This document shows, one piece after another, positions 36,648 to 45,868 of a stretch of DNA of 64,000 nt. How positions within the stretch are numbered: position 1 is the first letter of the stretch; each line of letters begins with the position of its first letter. Under the pieces are notes generated by a model that was not told the DNA's origin, did no database searches, and saw nothing but the letters and a program-made list of their open reading frames with translations. The DNA comes from Ferruginibacter albus (GTDB taxonomy: Bacteria > Bacteroidota > Bacteroidia > Chitinophagales > Chitinophagaceae), in NCBI RefSeq assembly GCF_020042285.1, contig NZ_CP083388.1:1018001-1082000 (forward strand), written 5' to 3'. Both the position numbers and the translations under genes were made by a program.

Positions 36648-37379
36648 ATGACACATACACTTAAAGATTTTACTTCCGAATTACTCCATCAAACAACTGG
36701 ACTAAGTGTCCCGGACACATTGACCTTGCTCACAAATAAATTTCCCGGAAAAGTAACTTTTTCTACCAGCTTTAGTTTCGAAGACCAGGCAATTGCTCAC
36801 GCTATCTTAAGCCAGAATTTGCCTGTATCAATTTTTACATTGGATACCGGTCGCATGTTTGCAGAAACCTATTCTGTTTGGAACAGCACCAACGAAAAAT
36901 ATCAGACACATATAAAAGGATATTATCCTAATGCAGAAAAACTACAGGAGTTTATAGAAGCAAAGGGACCTAATTCTTTTTACGAATCGATTGAGAACAG
37001 GAAAATGTGTTGCGGCATTCGTAAAGTAGAGCCTTTAAAAAGAGCCTTGGCAGGTAATGAAATATGGATTACAGGCTTGCGTGCCGAACATTCTCCAGAG
37101 CGTCATGATCTGCAATTGTTTGAATGGGATGAGGGCAATCAAATTATAAAATACAATCCATTACTTCACTGGACCACAGAAGAAGTTTGGAAATATATAA
37201 ACGAAAACAATATTCCTTACAATCCCTTACACGATAAAGGTTTTGTAAGCATTGGCTGTGCGCCGTGTACACGTGCTATTCGTCCCGGCCAGGATTTTAG
37301 AGCCGGACGTTGGTGGTGGGAAGATGCATCAAATAAAGAATGTGGCTTGCATGAAACCAGTGCAGCTGTTAAACAATAA
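36648..37379 (+). CDS. cysH: Assimilatory APS reductase (CysH family, [4Fe-4S] type)
   Basis: A 243-aa reductase of the PAPS/APS reductase family with substrate motifs SFSFEDQAI and TLDTGRMFAETY. It carries the iron-sulfur cysteines C121-C122 (KMCCGIRK) and C204-x2-C207 (GCAPC), plus the catalytic ECGLH (231-235, C232). The CC...CxxC set marks enzymes that bind a [4Fe-4S] cluster and reduce adenylyl sulfate to sulfite directly. This agrees with the absence of an APS kinase gene and of a CysC domain on CysN nearby. It is the first structural gene after the Cys leader and lies 5 nt before cysD. Confidence 0.92.
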   Translation: MTHTLKDFTSELLHQTTGLSVPDTLTLLTNKFPGKVTFSTSFSFEDQAIAHAILSQNLPVSIFTLDTGRMFAETYSVWNSTNEKYQTHIKGYYPNAEKLQEFIEAKGPNSFYESIENRKMCCGIRKVEPLKRALAGNEIWITGLRAEHSPERHDLQLFEWDEGNQIIKYNPLLHWTTEEVWKYINENNIPYNPLHDKGFVSIGCAPCTRAIRPGQDFRAGRWWWEDASNKECGLHETSAAVKQ

Positions 37380-37384
37380 AAGAG

Positions 37385-38293
37385 ATGAGTAAGTATCAGT
37401 TAGATTATTTAGATCAGTTAGAGTCGGAATCTATTCACATTTTTCGTGAAATAGCGGGGCAGTTCGAGCGCCCGGCTTTGTTGTTCTCGGGAGGTAAAGA
37501 TTCAATAGTGATGGTGCATTTGGCATTGAAAGCATTTCGCCCCGGAAAATTTCCTTTTCCGTTAGTGCATATCGATACGGGTCATAATTTCCAGGAAGCA
37601 TTGGATTTTAGAGATGAACTGGCAAACAGCATTGGTGAAAAATTGATCGTTAGAAATGTAGAAGATACGATCAGAGAAAAAAACCTTACAGAACCTAAAG
37701 GGAAATTTGCAAGCAGAAATGCATTGCAAACATTTACATTGTTAGATACTATTGAGGAATTCAAATTTGATGCTTGTATCGGCGGCGCAAGAAGAGATGA
37801 AGAAAAAGCAAGAGCGAAAGAAAGAATTTTTTCTGTAAGAGATGAGTTTGGTCAATGGGATCCAAAATTGCAACGTCCGGAATTGTGGAATACGTACAAT
37901 GGACGCATACATAAAGGAGAGAATGTTCGTGTGTTTCCCATTAGTAACTGGACGGAATTAGACATCTGGAATTATATCAAAAGAAATAACATCGCATTGC
38001 CTTCTATCTATTTCGCACACGATAGAGAAGTGTTGGAATACCAGGGACAATATATAGCAACATCTAAGTTCATACAAATTGAACCGGAAGATAAAATTGC
38101 TATAAAGAAAGTAAGGTACAGAACTGTTGGAGATATGACATGTACTGCAGCCGTTGAATCTAGTGCGTCTGATTTGGATGGAATCATCAATGAAATTATA
38201 GCAACCAAAACCAGTGAACGCGGCGAAACAAGAATTGATGATCGTGTAAGCGAAGCGGCGATGGAAGATAGAAAGAAGAGCGGGTACTTTTAA
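37385..38293 (+). CDS. cysD: Sulfate adenylyltransferase subunit 2 (CysD)
   Basis: A 302-aa N-type ATP pyrophosphatase subunit that adenylates sulfate to APS together with CysN. The PP-loop SGGKDS is at 35-40, followed by typical CysD segments (HIDTGHNFQEALDFRDEL, GGARRDEEKARAKERIFSVR). The C-terminus MEDRKKSGYF is characteristic of the family. The gene starts 5 nt after cysH. A 61-nt A/T-rich gap with repeated AATTA-like words separates it from cysN. Confidence 0.95.
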   Translation: MSKYQLDYLDQLESESIHIFREIAGQFERPALLFSGGKDSIVMVHLALKAFRPGKFPFPLVHIDTGHNFQEALDFRDELANSIGEKLIVRNVEDTIREKNLTEPKGKFASRNALQTFTLLDTIEEFKFDACIGGARRDEEKARAKERIFSVRDEFGQWDPKLQRPELWNTYNGRIHKGENVRVFPISNWTELDIWNYIKRNNIALPSIYFAHDREVLEYQGQYIATSKFIQIEPEDKIAIKKVRYRTVGDMTCTAAVESSASDLDGIINEIIATKTSERGETRIDDRVSEAAMEDRKKSGYF

Positions 38294-38354
38294 ATTAATA
38301 ATTAGTAATTAAAAATTAAGAATTGACAATACGTCATTCTAAATTAAAAATATA

Positions 38355-39596
38355 ATGGACATACTACGTTTTATAACTGCAGGAAGTGTTGATGATGGCA
38401 AAAGCACATTGATCGGTCGTTTATTGTACGATAGCAAATCTATCATGATCGATCATTTGGAAGCGATAGAAAAGCAAAGTAAAAATAAAGATGAAGGTGA
38501 AATTGATCTGGCTTTGCTGACAGATGGTTTACGTGCAGAGCGTGAACAGGGAATTACCATTGATGTTGCGTATAAATATTTCTCTACGCCAAAGCGCAAG
38601 TTCATTATTGCAGATGCGCCCGGGCATATTCAATATACCCGTAACATGGTAACGGGTGCCTCCAACTCAGACCTGGCAATTATTTTGGTAGATGCAAGAA
38701 ATGGTGTGGTGGAACAAACACGCCGTCATTCGATCATTACATCGTTATTAAATATTCCGCATGTAGTGGTTGCTATTAATAAGATGGATCTGGTGGATTA
38801 TTCACAGGATGTATTTAATAATATAGTGTTGGATTATTCTGCTGTTGCCAAAACATTGGGATTAAAAGATATCACTTACATACCAATGAGCGCTTTAAAT
38901 GGCGATAACATTGTAGAGAAATCAGAAAAATTTCCATGGTATGAAGGCGAATCTTTGTTACATTTTTTAGAGAATGTAGAATTAACAAATGATATTAATT
39001 ATACGGATGCAAGATTTCCGGTACAGTATGTAATTCGTCCGCAAACAGAAGACCTGCATGATTATCGTGGCTACGCCGGGAAAGTGATCAGCGGAGTGTA
39101 TAAAGTAGGAGATAAAATTACCGTGCAACCTGCAGGCTTGCAAAGCACTATTAATAAAATTGAAGTAGGTGGCAAAGAAGTGCAGGAAGCATTTGCACCA
39201 CAAAGTGTGATCTTGCATTTAGCAGATGATATAGACATTAGTCGTGGAGATGTGATTGTACAAAATAATAACCAACCTAGTGTAGAAAATGAATTGGAAG
39301 TATTTTTATGTTGGATGGGTAGCAAACCGTTAAAGGCCGGTAACAAATATTTGTTGCAAATAAATAGTCGCCTGGTAAAAGCAGTAGTACGTGAAATAGA
39401 GTATAAGTTAGACGTAAATAGCTTGCAACAGGAAGCAGCGCCGGAAACAGTTCAATTGAACGATATTATAAAAGCAACTATTAAAACAGCAACGCCAATA
39501 CCATTTGATTCATACAAAAAATTGCGTGTAAATGGCGGCGCTATTTTAATTGATGAAACAAGCAATGTAACTGTTGGAGCTTGTATGATTCAATAA
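38355..39596 (+). CDS. cysN: Sulfate adenylyltransferase subunit 1 (CysN, GTPase), no APS kinase domain
   Basis: A 413-aa translation-factor-like GTPase that couples GTP hydrolysis to APS synthesis by CysD. G motifs are GSVDDGKST (10-18), DAPGH (87-91) and NKMD (142-145). Two beta-barrel domains follow (about 215-413). The protein ends there, without the CysC kinase domain fused in CysNC proteins. It is shorter than the E. coli enzyme but a usual size in Bacteroidota. It is followed after 30 nt by cysE. Confidence 0.95.
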   Translation: MDILRFITAGSVDDGKSTLIGRLLYDSKSIMIDHLEAIEKQSKNKDEGEIDLALLTDGLRAEREQGITIDVAYKYFSTPKRKFIIADAPGHIQYTRNMVTGASNSDLAIILVDARNGVVEQTRRHSIITSLLNIPHVVVAINKMDLVDYSQDVFNNIVLDYSAVAKTLGLKDITYIPMSALNGDNIVEKSEKFPWYEGESLLHFLENVELTNDINYTDARFPVQYVIRPQTEDLHDYRGYAGKVISGVYKVGDKITVQPAGLQSTINKIEVGGKEVQEAFAPQSVILHLADDIDISRGDVIVQNNNQPSVENELEVFLCWMGSKPLKAGNKYLLQINSRLVKAVVREIEYKLDVNSLQQEAAPETVQLNDIIKATIKTATPIPFDSYKKLRVNGGAILIDETSNVTVGACMIQ

Positions 39597-39626
39597 AATT
39601 ATATTCTTAATTACTAATTAAACAGC

Positions 39627-40454
39627 ATGAGCACTTTTATAAAAGAATTGTTAGCAAATCATAAAAAAGCAATGACTGCTTTTCCTGATAACGTTTTGGC
39701 TAAAGAGTTCATCGATAAGTTTTTTGATTTCTTATTCATTCCTCATCCGCAACGTAAGCAGGCTGAGTTTGAAATGGAAAGAGAATTTGAATCGCTGAAA
39801 AGTTACTTGTCTACATTAATATATGATGTAGTGGCTGATGGTGATAAAACACAGGCAATCGCTAATGAGTTTTTTAACGAAGTGCCGAAGATCTATAAAA
39901 TGTTATTGGAAGATGCGCAGGCTGTATTGAATTTTGATCCTGCTGCAAAATCAATAGAAGAAGTGTTGGTGGCTTATCCCGGGTTTTATGCAACAGCAGT
40001 GTATCGTTTTTCACATCAATTATATAAATCAGGAGTAAAAATATTGCCAAGATTTTTTTCTGAATATGCGCATAGTAAAACAGGTATTGATATTCATCCC
40101 GGCGCTACCATAAGCAATTCATTTTTTATTGATCATGGTACGGGTATTGTAATTGGCGAGACAACTAAAATTGGAAAGAACGTAAAAATATATCAGGGTG
40201 TTACATTAGGTGCATTGAGTGTAAGCAAGGATAAAGCAAAAACACAGCGTCACCCGACCATTGAAGATAATGTAACCATTTATTCGGGTGCAACTATATT
40301 GGGAGGTGAAACAATAATTGGTCATGATAGTGTGATAGGAGGTAATGTTTGGTTAACTAATAGTGTGTTACCGTTTTCTGTGGTGTATCATAAAAGTGAA
40401 GTAACGATCCGTGATAAAAACCCTTTGCCGGAAGCATTGAATTTTGTGATCTGA
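39627..40454 (+). CDS. cysE: Serine O-acetyltransferase
   Basis: A 275-aa protein with an N-terminal helical region and a C-terminal left-handed beta-helix of hexapeptide repeats (about 140-255). Family motifs are HSKTGIDIHPGATI, FFIDHGTGIVIGETT and KTQRHPTIEDNVTIYSGATI. It makes O-acetylserine, the carbon acceptor for sulfide. It lies in the cys operon between cysN and cysK. Repeat R1 copy d sits in the 90-nt gap to cysK. Confidence 0.93.
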   Translation: MSTFIKELLANHKKAMTAFPDNVLAKEFIDKFFDFLFIPHPQRKQAEFEMEREFESLKSYLSTLIYDVVADGDKTQAIANEFFNEVPKIYKMLLEDAQAVLNFDPAAKSIEEVLVAYPGFYATAVYRFSHQLYKSGVKILPRFFSEYAHSKTGIDIHPGATISNSFFIDHGTGIVIGETTKIGKNVKIYQGVTLGALSVSKDKAKTQRHPTIEDNVTIYSGATILGGETIIGHDSVIGGNVWLTNSVLPFSVVYHKSEVTIRDKNPLPEALNFVI

Positions 40455-40484
40455 AGGAATATAGGAGAGCAAGGGTATGCCGCA

Positions 40485-40518
40485 CAAGTGAGTGACACAA
40501 CAATGTTCAACAAAGAAA
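40485..40518 (+). repeat. Dispersed repeat R1, copy d
   Basis: CAAGTGAGTGACACAACAAT and then GTTCAACAAAGAAAC, directly upstream of cysK. A GTG within the repeat is in frame with cysK, but this is probably coincidental (see the cysK entry). Confidence 0.7.
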
Positions 40519-40544
40519 CAAAAGCTGATAACATAATAAATACA

Positions 40545-41456
40545 ATGAAAGCAAATAATATCTTAGAAACAATTGGCAATACGCCGCATGTTAAGATCAA
40601 TCGTTTATTTGGAAATGATCATGAAGTTTGGATCAAGCTGGAAAAAAACAATCCGGGTGCAAGCATTAAAGACCGTATTGGTTTGGCGATGATCGAAGAT
40701 GCTGAGAAAAAAGGGATACTTACTAAAGACAGCGTGATCATTGAGCCAACCTCGGGCAATACCGGTATTGGTTTGGCGTTGGTGGCTGCCGTTAAGGGAT
40801 ATAAAATTATTTTGGTAATGCCTGAAAGTATGAGCATTGAACGCAGAAGATTGATGGCATTATACGGCGCTGAATTTGTTTTAACACCTCGTGAAAAAGG
40901 AATGAAAGGTGCTATTGAAAAAGCAGGTGAATTAGTTGCGTCTACGCCTAACAGCTGGATGCCACAACAATTCGATAATCCTGCCAACACAGAGATACAT
41001 CGTAAAACAACCGCACTCGAGATCATGAATGATTTCCCGGATGGATTGGATTATATCATAACAGGTGTTGGAACAGGTGGGCATATTACCGGGGTTTCGG
41101 AAGTATTGAAAGCAAAATTTCCTAAGCTAAAAGTTATTGCTGTTGAACCTGAATTGTCTCCCGTGATCAGCGGCGGAGCACCAGGCCCGCATCCATTGCA
41201 AGGCTTAGGTGCCGGGTTTATCCCATCTATTTTAAATACAAAAGCATTAGATGGTGTAGTGCAGGTAGGCAAGGATGAAGCATTTTCATTTGCACAACGT
41301 GCCGCTAAAGAAGAAGGTATTTTAGTCGGCATTTCGACGGGTGCAGCATTAGCAGCTGTAGCAAAAAAATTAGCGGACATTCCCAAAGGTTCAAAAGTAT
41401 TAACCTTTAATTATGATACAGGAGAAAGATATTTATCAATTGAAGGATTATTCTAA
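40545..41456 (+). CDS. cysK: Cysteine synthase A (O-acetylserine sulfhydrylase)
   Basis: A 303-aa fold-type II PLP enzyme that makes cysteine from O-acetylserine and sulfide. The PLP lysine is K42 in [11 protein letters not shown], and the phosphate and substrate loop is PTSGNTG (68-74). The start chosen gives [20 protein letters not shown], the normal N-terminus. The frame stays open to a GTG at 40488 and an ATG at 40503, but those 14-19 extra residues fall within repeat R1 and have no family counterpart. It stands between cysE and cobA in the operon, with a single R2 arm behind it. Confidence 0.93.
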   Translation: MKANNILETIGNTPHVKINRLFGNDHEVWIKLEKNNPGASIKDRIGLAMIEDAEKKGILTKDSVIIEPTSGNTGIGLALVAAVKGYKIILVMPESMSIERRRLMALYGAEFVLTPREKGMKGAIEKAGELVASTPNSWMPQQFDNPANTEIHRKTTALEIMNDFPDGLDYIITGVGTGGHITGVSEVLKAKFPKLKVIAVEPELSPVISGGAPGPHPLQGLGAGFIPSILNTKALDGVVQVGKDEAFSFAQRAAKEEGILVGISTGAALAAVAKKLADIPKGSKVLTFNYDTGERYLSIEGLF

Positions 41457-41468
41457 TAAACAGTAGTA

Positions 41469-41492
41469 TGTCAGCCTGAGCTTATCAAAGGC
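41469..41492 (+). repeat. Dispersed repeat R2, single arm
   Basis: TGTCAGCCTGAGCTTATCAA then AGGC is one arm of R2 with two changes and no facing partner within 150 bp. It lies between cysK and cobA. Confidence 0.6.
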
Positions 41493-41511
41493 TAACCCAA
41501 TACAAAGCAGA

Positions 41512-42363
41512 TTGAAAACTGAAAGTAAGCATATCGGAAAAGTAATATTAGCAGCAGCCGGTCCCGGTGACCCTGACCTTATAACGGTTAAGGTTGTACG
41601 CTATTTGCAAAAAGCCGATGTGATCTTAACAGACAGGTTGGTAAGTGAAGAGATATTAAAAAGATATGCCAACAAATCTGCCAGGATCATATGTGTAGGC
41701 AAGCAATACAATGCACCGGAATCAATATCTCAAACAGATATCAATGCCATGCTTTTGCAATATGCACAGGAAGGTAATTTGGTAGTACGTTTAAAAGGCG
41801 GCGATGTTTCCATCTTCTCTAATATATTAGATGAATTGGAAACGTTGGCAGATAATAATATACCGTATGAAGTAATACCCGGTGTTACTGCAGCTTTAGG
41901 TGCAGCAGCATATGCAGGTATTCCGCTTACAGCAAGAGGGCATTCAACATCGGTTCGTTTTTTGACTTATTATAAGACTGATATTGTAACAGATGAATAT
42001 TGGAAAGAGTTGGCGAATACAAAAGATACATTGGTCTTCTACATGTCTTCGTCTACGCTAGATAAAGTAGTAGCTAAGCTGATAGAAAACAATATTGCAG
42101 AAGATAAATTATTGGCAGTAATAGAACAGGCTACAACGCCTTTGCAAAATGTACGTGTGGTGAACCTGTATGAATATGCGCAACAATTTGAAAATGAAAA
42201 ATTTGTTTCGCCTTCATTGGTGATAATAGGTAAAGTAGTGGCATTGCATGAAAGATTTGCATGGCTAAGCAATCAACAAACAAAAGAAAATTATTTTAAA
42301 GCAGTAAACGGAGATACAGACGCAATCACTAAAATTATTAAAGAAATAGAATATGCTGGGTGA
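41512..42363 (+). CDS. cobA: Uroporphyrinogen-III C-methyltransferase (siroheme branch)
   Basis: A 283-aa SAM-dependent methylase that converts uroporphyrinogen III to precorrin-2. The tetrapyrrole-methylase motifs are AAAGPGDPDLITVK (14-27), RLKGGDVSIFSN and VIPGVTAALGAAAYAGIPLT. The only reasonable start is a TTG at 41512; no in-frame ATG precedes the first motif. It overlaps the next gene by 11 nt. Its product is the precursor of siroheme, the cofactor of the sulfite reductase encoded two genes downstream. The remaining two steps are supplied by the Met8-like gene at 49987. Confidence 0.9.
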   Translation: MKTESKHIGKVILAAAGPGDPDLITVKVVRYLQKADVILTDRLVSEEILKRYANKSARIICVGKQYNAPESISQTDINAMLLQYAQEGNLVVRLKGGDVSIFSNILDELETLADNNIPYEVIPGVTAALGAAAYAGIPLTARGHSTSVRFLTYYKTDIVTDEYWKELANTKDTLVFYMSSSTLDKVVAKLIENNIAEDKLLAVIEQATTPLQNVRVVNLYEYAQQFENEKFVSPSLVIIGKVVALHERFAWLSNQQTKENYFKAVNGDTDAITKIIKEIEYAG

Positions 42364-44077
42364 ACCGAAAAAGAAAATTTTTCTCGATTTGATCAATAGC
42401 GCTTCTAAAGAAGAATTGATTTGGATGAATGGCTATTTGAATGGTGTAGTAGGTAGTAATCAGCCTGCAGAAACGCCGACTGCAGCTACGTCTCCGGCTG
42501 TAAGTAAAATAACTATTTTGTACGGTACAGAAACCGGCAATTCTAAAAAACTGGCTACCGACTTTGCTGCCAAAGCAAAAAAGAATCATATCAATGCAAA
42601 GGTTTTCGATATGAATCAATATCGTTTAACTGATCTCCCAAAAGAAGAATATTTATTGGCAGTAGTAAGCACACACGGTGATGGCGATGCTCCTGAAGCT
42701 GCCAAAAAATTCTACGATCATATACATAGCAACGGCTTTAAATTAGATAGGCTTAAGTATAGTGTATTGGCATTGGGCGATACATCATATCCATTATTTT
42801 GTAAAACGGGCGAAGATGTAGATATCCAATTTGGAAAATTAGGAGGTAAACAAATTGTGCCTTTACAAAAATGTGATATTGAATATGAAGAGGATGCTAA
42901 CAAATGGTTCAACGAAGTTTTGAAAACTTTGGTAGGCTCCGGAAATGGCACTACTGCTGTCTCTCACGCTTCACCTGCTGCGGCTCCTGCACATGGCGGC
43001 GTATCTTTAAAGAAAACAGGCAAGCAAACATACGAAGGCAATGTATTGCTGAATATAAATTTGAATGATGAAGGTTCTAACAAGGAAACCTATCATATAG
43101 AAATTGCTGCAGAAGGATTAGAATATCAATGCGGTGATAGTATTGGTATTGTTCCTGAAAACCCTTCAGATGTAGTTACCTCAATTATTTCTAAGACATG
43201 GGCTGATGGTAACAAGATCGTTACTTATAAAAATGAAAAGACAACTATCTATGAATTGTTGAAACGTAAGATCAATATTATTCATTTAACTGACCGTTTG
43301 GTAAAACAATATGCGGATGTAACAGGACATGCAATTCCTGCAGGAAGAGCTGATCTGTTAGACCTGGTAAATAAATATCCTGTAAAGAGTCCTGCGCAGT
43401 TTGAAGAAATTTTATTGGGTTTAAATCCTATTGCGCCACGTTTATATACCATTGCTTCATCGCCTGCTGCACATGAAGGCGAAGTGCATGTCATTGTTGC
43501 AAAAGATGTATATGACGTTAACGGACAAACGAAGTTGGGATTGTGCTCTGATTATTTGAGCAAATTGAAAGCGAACGGAAAACAAAAATTCTTTGTTCAG
43601 CCAAATAAACGTTTCCGTTTGCCGGCAGAAGATAAAGATATTATCATGGTTGGTCCGGGTACAGGTATTGCGGCGTTCCGTTCTTTCCTTGCGGAAAGAG
43701 ATGCGACGGGCGCAAGTGGAAGAAGCTGGCTGTTCTTTGGTGAGCAACATTTTGCATCGGACTTTTTATATCAAACAGAAATACAGAACTGGCACGAAAC
43801 AGGCGTGTTGACAAGAGTGAACGTGGCTTTCTCCCGTGATCAGAAAGAAAAGATATATGTACAACATAGAATGTTGGAACATGGCGCAGAATTATTCGCA
43901 TGGTTAAATGGGGGAGCTTCATTCTACGTTTGCGGTAAAAAAGATCCAACCAGTGTAGATGTTGAAAATACATTGCTGCAGATAATAGAAAAATACGGCA
44001 GCAAATCATCGGAAGATGCGAAGAAATATTTGGAACAATTGAAAGAAGAAGGACGTTACGAAAAAGACGTTTATTAA
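42353..44077 (+). CDS. cysJ: Sulfite reductase flavoprotein-type subunit (CysJ-like)
   Basis: A 574-aa diflavin reductase. A short N-terminal helix region precedes a flavodoxin domain with YGTETGNSKKLA (57-68) and STHGDGDAPEAAKKF. An alanine/proline-rich linker (about 205-220) leads to the FAD-binding domain (220-420, RLYTIASSPAAHEG) and the NADPH-binding domain (VGPGTGIAAFRSFLAERD, ending in KKYLEQLKEEGRYEKDVY). It passes electrons from NADPH to the siroheme subunit. It overlaps cobA by 11 nt. R2 pair b separates it from the hemoprotein gene. Confidence 0.9.
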   Translation: MLGEPKKKIFLDLINSASKEELIWMNGYLNGVVGSNQPAETPTAATSPAVSKITILYGTETGNSKKLATDFAAKAKKNHINAKVFDMNQYRLTDLPKEEYLLAVVSTHGDGDAPEAAKKFYDHIHSNGFKLDRLKYSVLALGDTSYPLFCKTGEDVDIQFGKLGGKQIVPLQKCDIEYEEDANKWFNEVLKTLVGSGNGTTAVSHASPAAAPAHGGVSLKKTGKQTYEGNVLLNINLNDEGSNKETYHIEIAAEGLEYQCGDSIGIVPENPSDVVTSIISKTWADGNKIVTYKNEKTTIYELLKRKINIIHLTDRLVKQYADVTGHAIPAGRADLLDLVNKYPVKSPAQFEEILLGLNPIAPRLYTIASSPAAHEGEVHVIVAKDVYDVNGQTKLGLCSDYLSKLKANGKQKFFVQPNKRFRLPAEDKDIIMVGPGTGIAAFRSFLAERDATGASGRSWLFFGEQHFASDFLYQTEIQNWHETGVLTRVNVAFSRDQKEKIYVQHRMLEHGAELFAWLNGGASFYVCGKKDPTSVDVENTLLQIIEKYGSKSSEDAKKYLEQLKEEGRYEKDVY

Positions 44078-44084
44078 AGCGAAT

Positions 44085-44156
44085 GGCTTCTACAAGCTCA
44101 GCCTGACCAACTTGGCAGAGTAAAATTAAAACTGTCAGCCTGAGCTTGTAGAAGAC
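44085..44156. repeat. Dispersed inverted repeat R2, pair b
   Basis: The left arm (44085-44108) contains CTTCTACAAGCTCAGCCTGA, and the right arm (44132-44156) is its inverse. Both arms carry the same G-to-T change relative to other copies (CTTCTAC against CTTCGAC), so pairing is kept. The pair lies between cysJ and cysI. Confidence 0.75.
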
Positions 44157-44194
44157 GATTTATAAGAATAAAACTAACAACCAAATAGGTTTGT

Positions 44195-45868
44195 ATGAGC
44201 GATAAAAATAAATTAACATCCATTGAAGGCATCAAAACAAAAAGTGATGCGTTACGTGGTACCATTAAACAAAGTTTACAGGATGAAATTACCGGCGCTA
44301 TTCGTGAAGACGATAAAGCGTTGATCAAATTTCATGGCATGTATGAGCAGGATGACAGAGACAGAAGAGAAGAACGGTCTGCAAAAAAGCTGGATCGTCT
44401 GTATTCATTTATGATCCGTTTGCGTTTACCGGGCGGTTTCTTAACTGCCGATAAATGGATAGCGTGTCATGAAGTAGCAGGAGAAAACTCAACTGGTGTA
44501 ATAAAAATTACAACACGCCAAACAATACAATTGCATGGATTGGTGAAAGCTAAAATTAAACCAACCATACAAGCATTCAACGAAGCTCATTTGGATTCCA
44601 TTGCTACTTGTGGAGATGTGAATCGTAATGTATTGTGCGCTTCTCATCCTAATCAATCACCTATTCATGATAAGATCTTTGCTTATGCAGATAAGATCAG
44701 CGAAGCGCTAAAACCTAAGACCAGAGCTTATTACGAGATTTGGTTGAATGAAGAAAAGCTGGTGGATAAAAATGTAGAAGAAGATCCGTTATACCAGGAT
44801 AGATACTTACCTCGTAAATTTAAAATAGCTATTGCTATTCCGCCAAATAACGATACTGACGTATTTGCAAATGATATTGGTTTGATTGCAATTGTTGAAA
44901 ACAATGAATTAAAAGGTTTCAATATTGCAGTGGGTGGCGGTTTGTCAACTACTCACGGTAATGCAGAAACGTACGCAAGAGTAGGTACTGTAATCGGCTT
45001 TACAGATACTGAAGAAAAAACCATGAAAGCCATCTACGAAATATTAACGGTGCAGCGTGATTTTGGGAACAGAAGCGATAGAAAGCTGGCTCGTTTAAAA
45101 TATACCGTAGATAGAATGGGTGTTGAAAAATTCAAAGAAGAATTAGAAAAGCGTATCGGCTTTAAATTAGAAGAACCGAAACCGGCCTCCTTTACACACC
45201 GCCAGGATCAATATGGTTGGGAAAAAGGATACAACGGACTTTGGTATTACACTGTCTTCGTAGAAAACGGAAGAGTGTTGGATGATGAAAAACTTGCATT
45301 AAAAACAGCTTTACTGGAAGTTGCTAAAACTAAAAAGTCTAACTTCTTATTTACTGCTAATCAAAATGTGATCGTAAGTGATGTAGCAGAAAAAGATAAG
45401 AAAGAGATCAATGCTATTTTAGAGAAATATAAAATTACGGAGCATACAGATAAGGCATCTTTAGTACGCAAAAATTCTATTGCTTGTGTGGCGTTACCAA
45501 CCTGCCCTTTAGCATTAGCAGAGGCGCAACGTTACATGCCAACATTATTAACTAAGATAGAGAACCTGTTGTCAAAATATGAATTGAGTGATGAAAATAT
45601 GATCATTCGTATGACCGGTTGTCCTAATGGTTGTGCTCGCCCTTATTTGGCAGAGATTGGATTTGTTGGAACTGGTCCTGGCAAGTACAATTTACATTTG
45701 GGAGGTGATCATCAAGGTCAGCGCTTAAATAAGATCTATAAAGAGAATTTAGATGAAGCCGCTATACTCGGGCATTTGGAAGGATTGTTCTTTCAATTTA
45801 AAAAAGACAGGCATAAAGCTGAGACCTTTGGTGACTTTGCGATAAGAAAGCAATGGGTACATTATTAA
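44195..45868 (+). CDS. cysI: Sulfite reductase hemoprotein (siroheme/[4Fe-4S], CysI-like)
   Basis: A 557-aa nitrite/sulfite reductase-family enzyme that reduces sulfite to sulfide. Siroheme and cluster cysteines are C431-x5-C437 (CVALPTC) and C476-x3-C480 (TGCPNGCARPY). Upstream parts of the two-fold repeat include ITTRQTIQLHGL and GDVNRNVLCASHPNQSPIHD. Context (APS reductase, flavoprotein subunit, cobA) favours sulfite over nitrite. Its 3' end overlaps the DUF2490 gene by 16 nt. Confidence 0.93.
   Translation: MSDKNKLTSIEGIKTKSDALRGTIKQSLQDEITGAIREDDKALIKFHGMYEQDDRDRREERSAKKLDRLYSFMIRLRLPGGFLTADKWIACHEVAGENSTGVIKITTRQTIQLHGLVKAKIKPTIQAFNEAHLDSIATCGDVNRNVLCASHPNQSPIHDKIFAYADKISEALKPKTRAYYEIWLNEEKLVDKNVEEDPLYQDRYLPRKFKIAIAIPPNNDTDVFANDIGLIAIVENNELKGFNIAVGGGLSTTHGNAETYARVGTVIGFTDTEEKTMKAIYEILTVQRDFGNRSDRKLARLKYTVDRMGVEKFKEELEKRIGFKLEEPKPASFTHRQDQYGWEKGYNGLWYYTVFVENGRVLDDEKLALKTALLEVAKTKKSNFLFTANQNVIVSDVAEKDKKEINAILEKYKITEHTDKASLVRKNSIACVALPTCPLALAEAQRYMPTLLTKIENLLSKYELSDENMIIRMTGCPNGCARPYLAEIGFVGTGPGKYNLHLGGDHQGQRLNKIYKENLDEAAILGHLEGLFFQFKKDRHKAETFGDFAIRKQWVHY

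Noticed and set aside
38294..38354. A/T-rich repeated words (AATTAATAATTAGTAATTA type) here, at 58480-58505 and near 3780
   Set aside because: Low-complexity intergenic sequence common in A+T-rich Bacteroidota; no defined unit, spacing or structure to support a repeat element.
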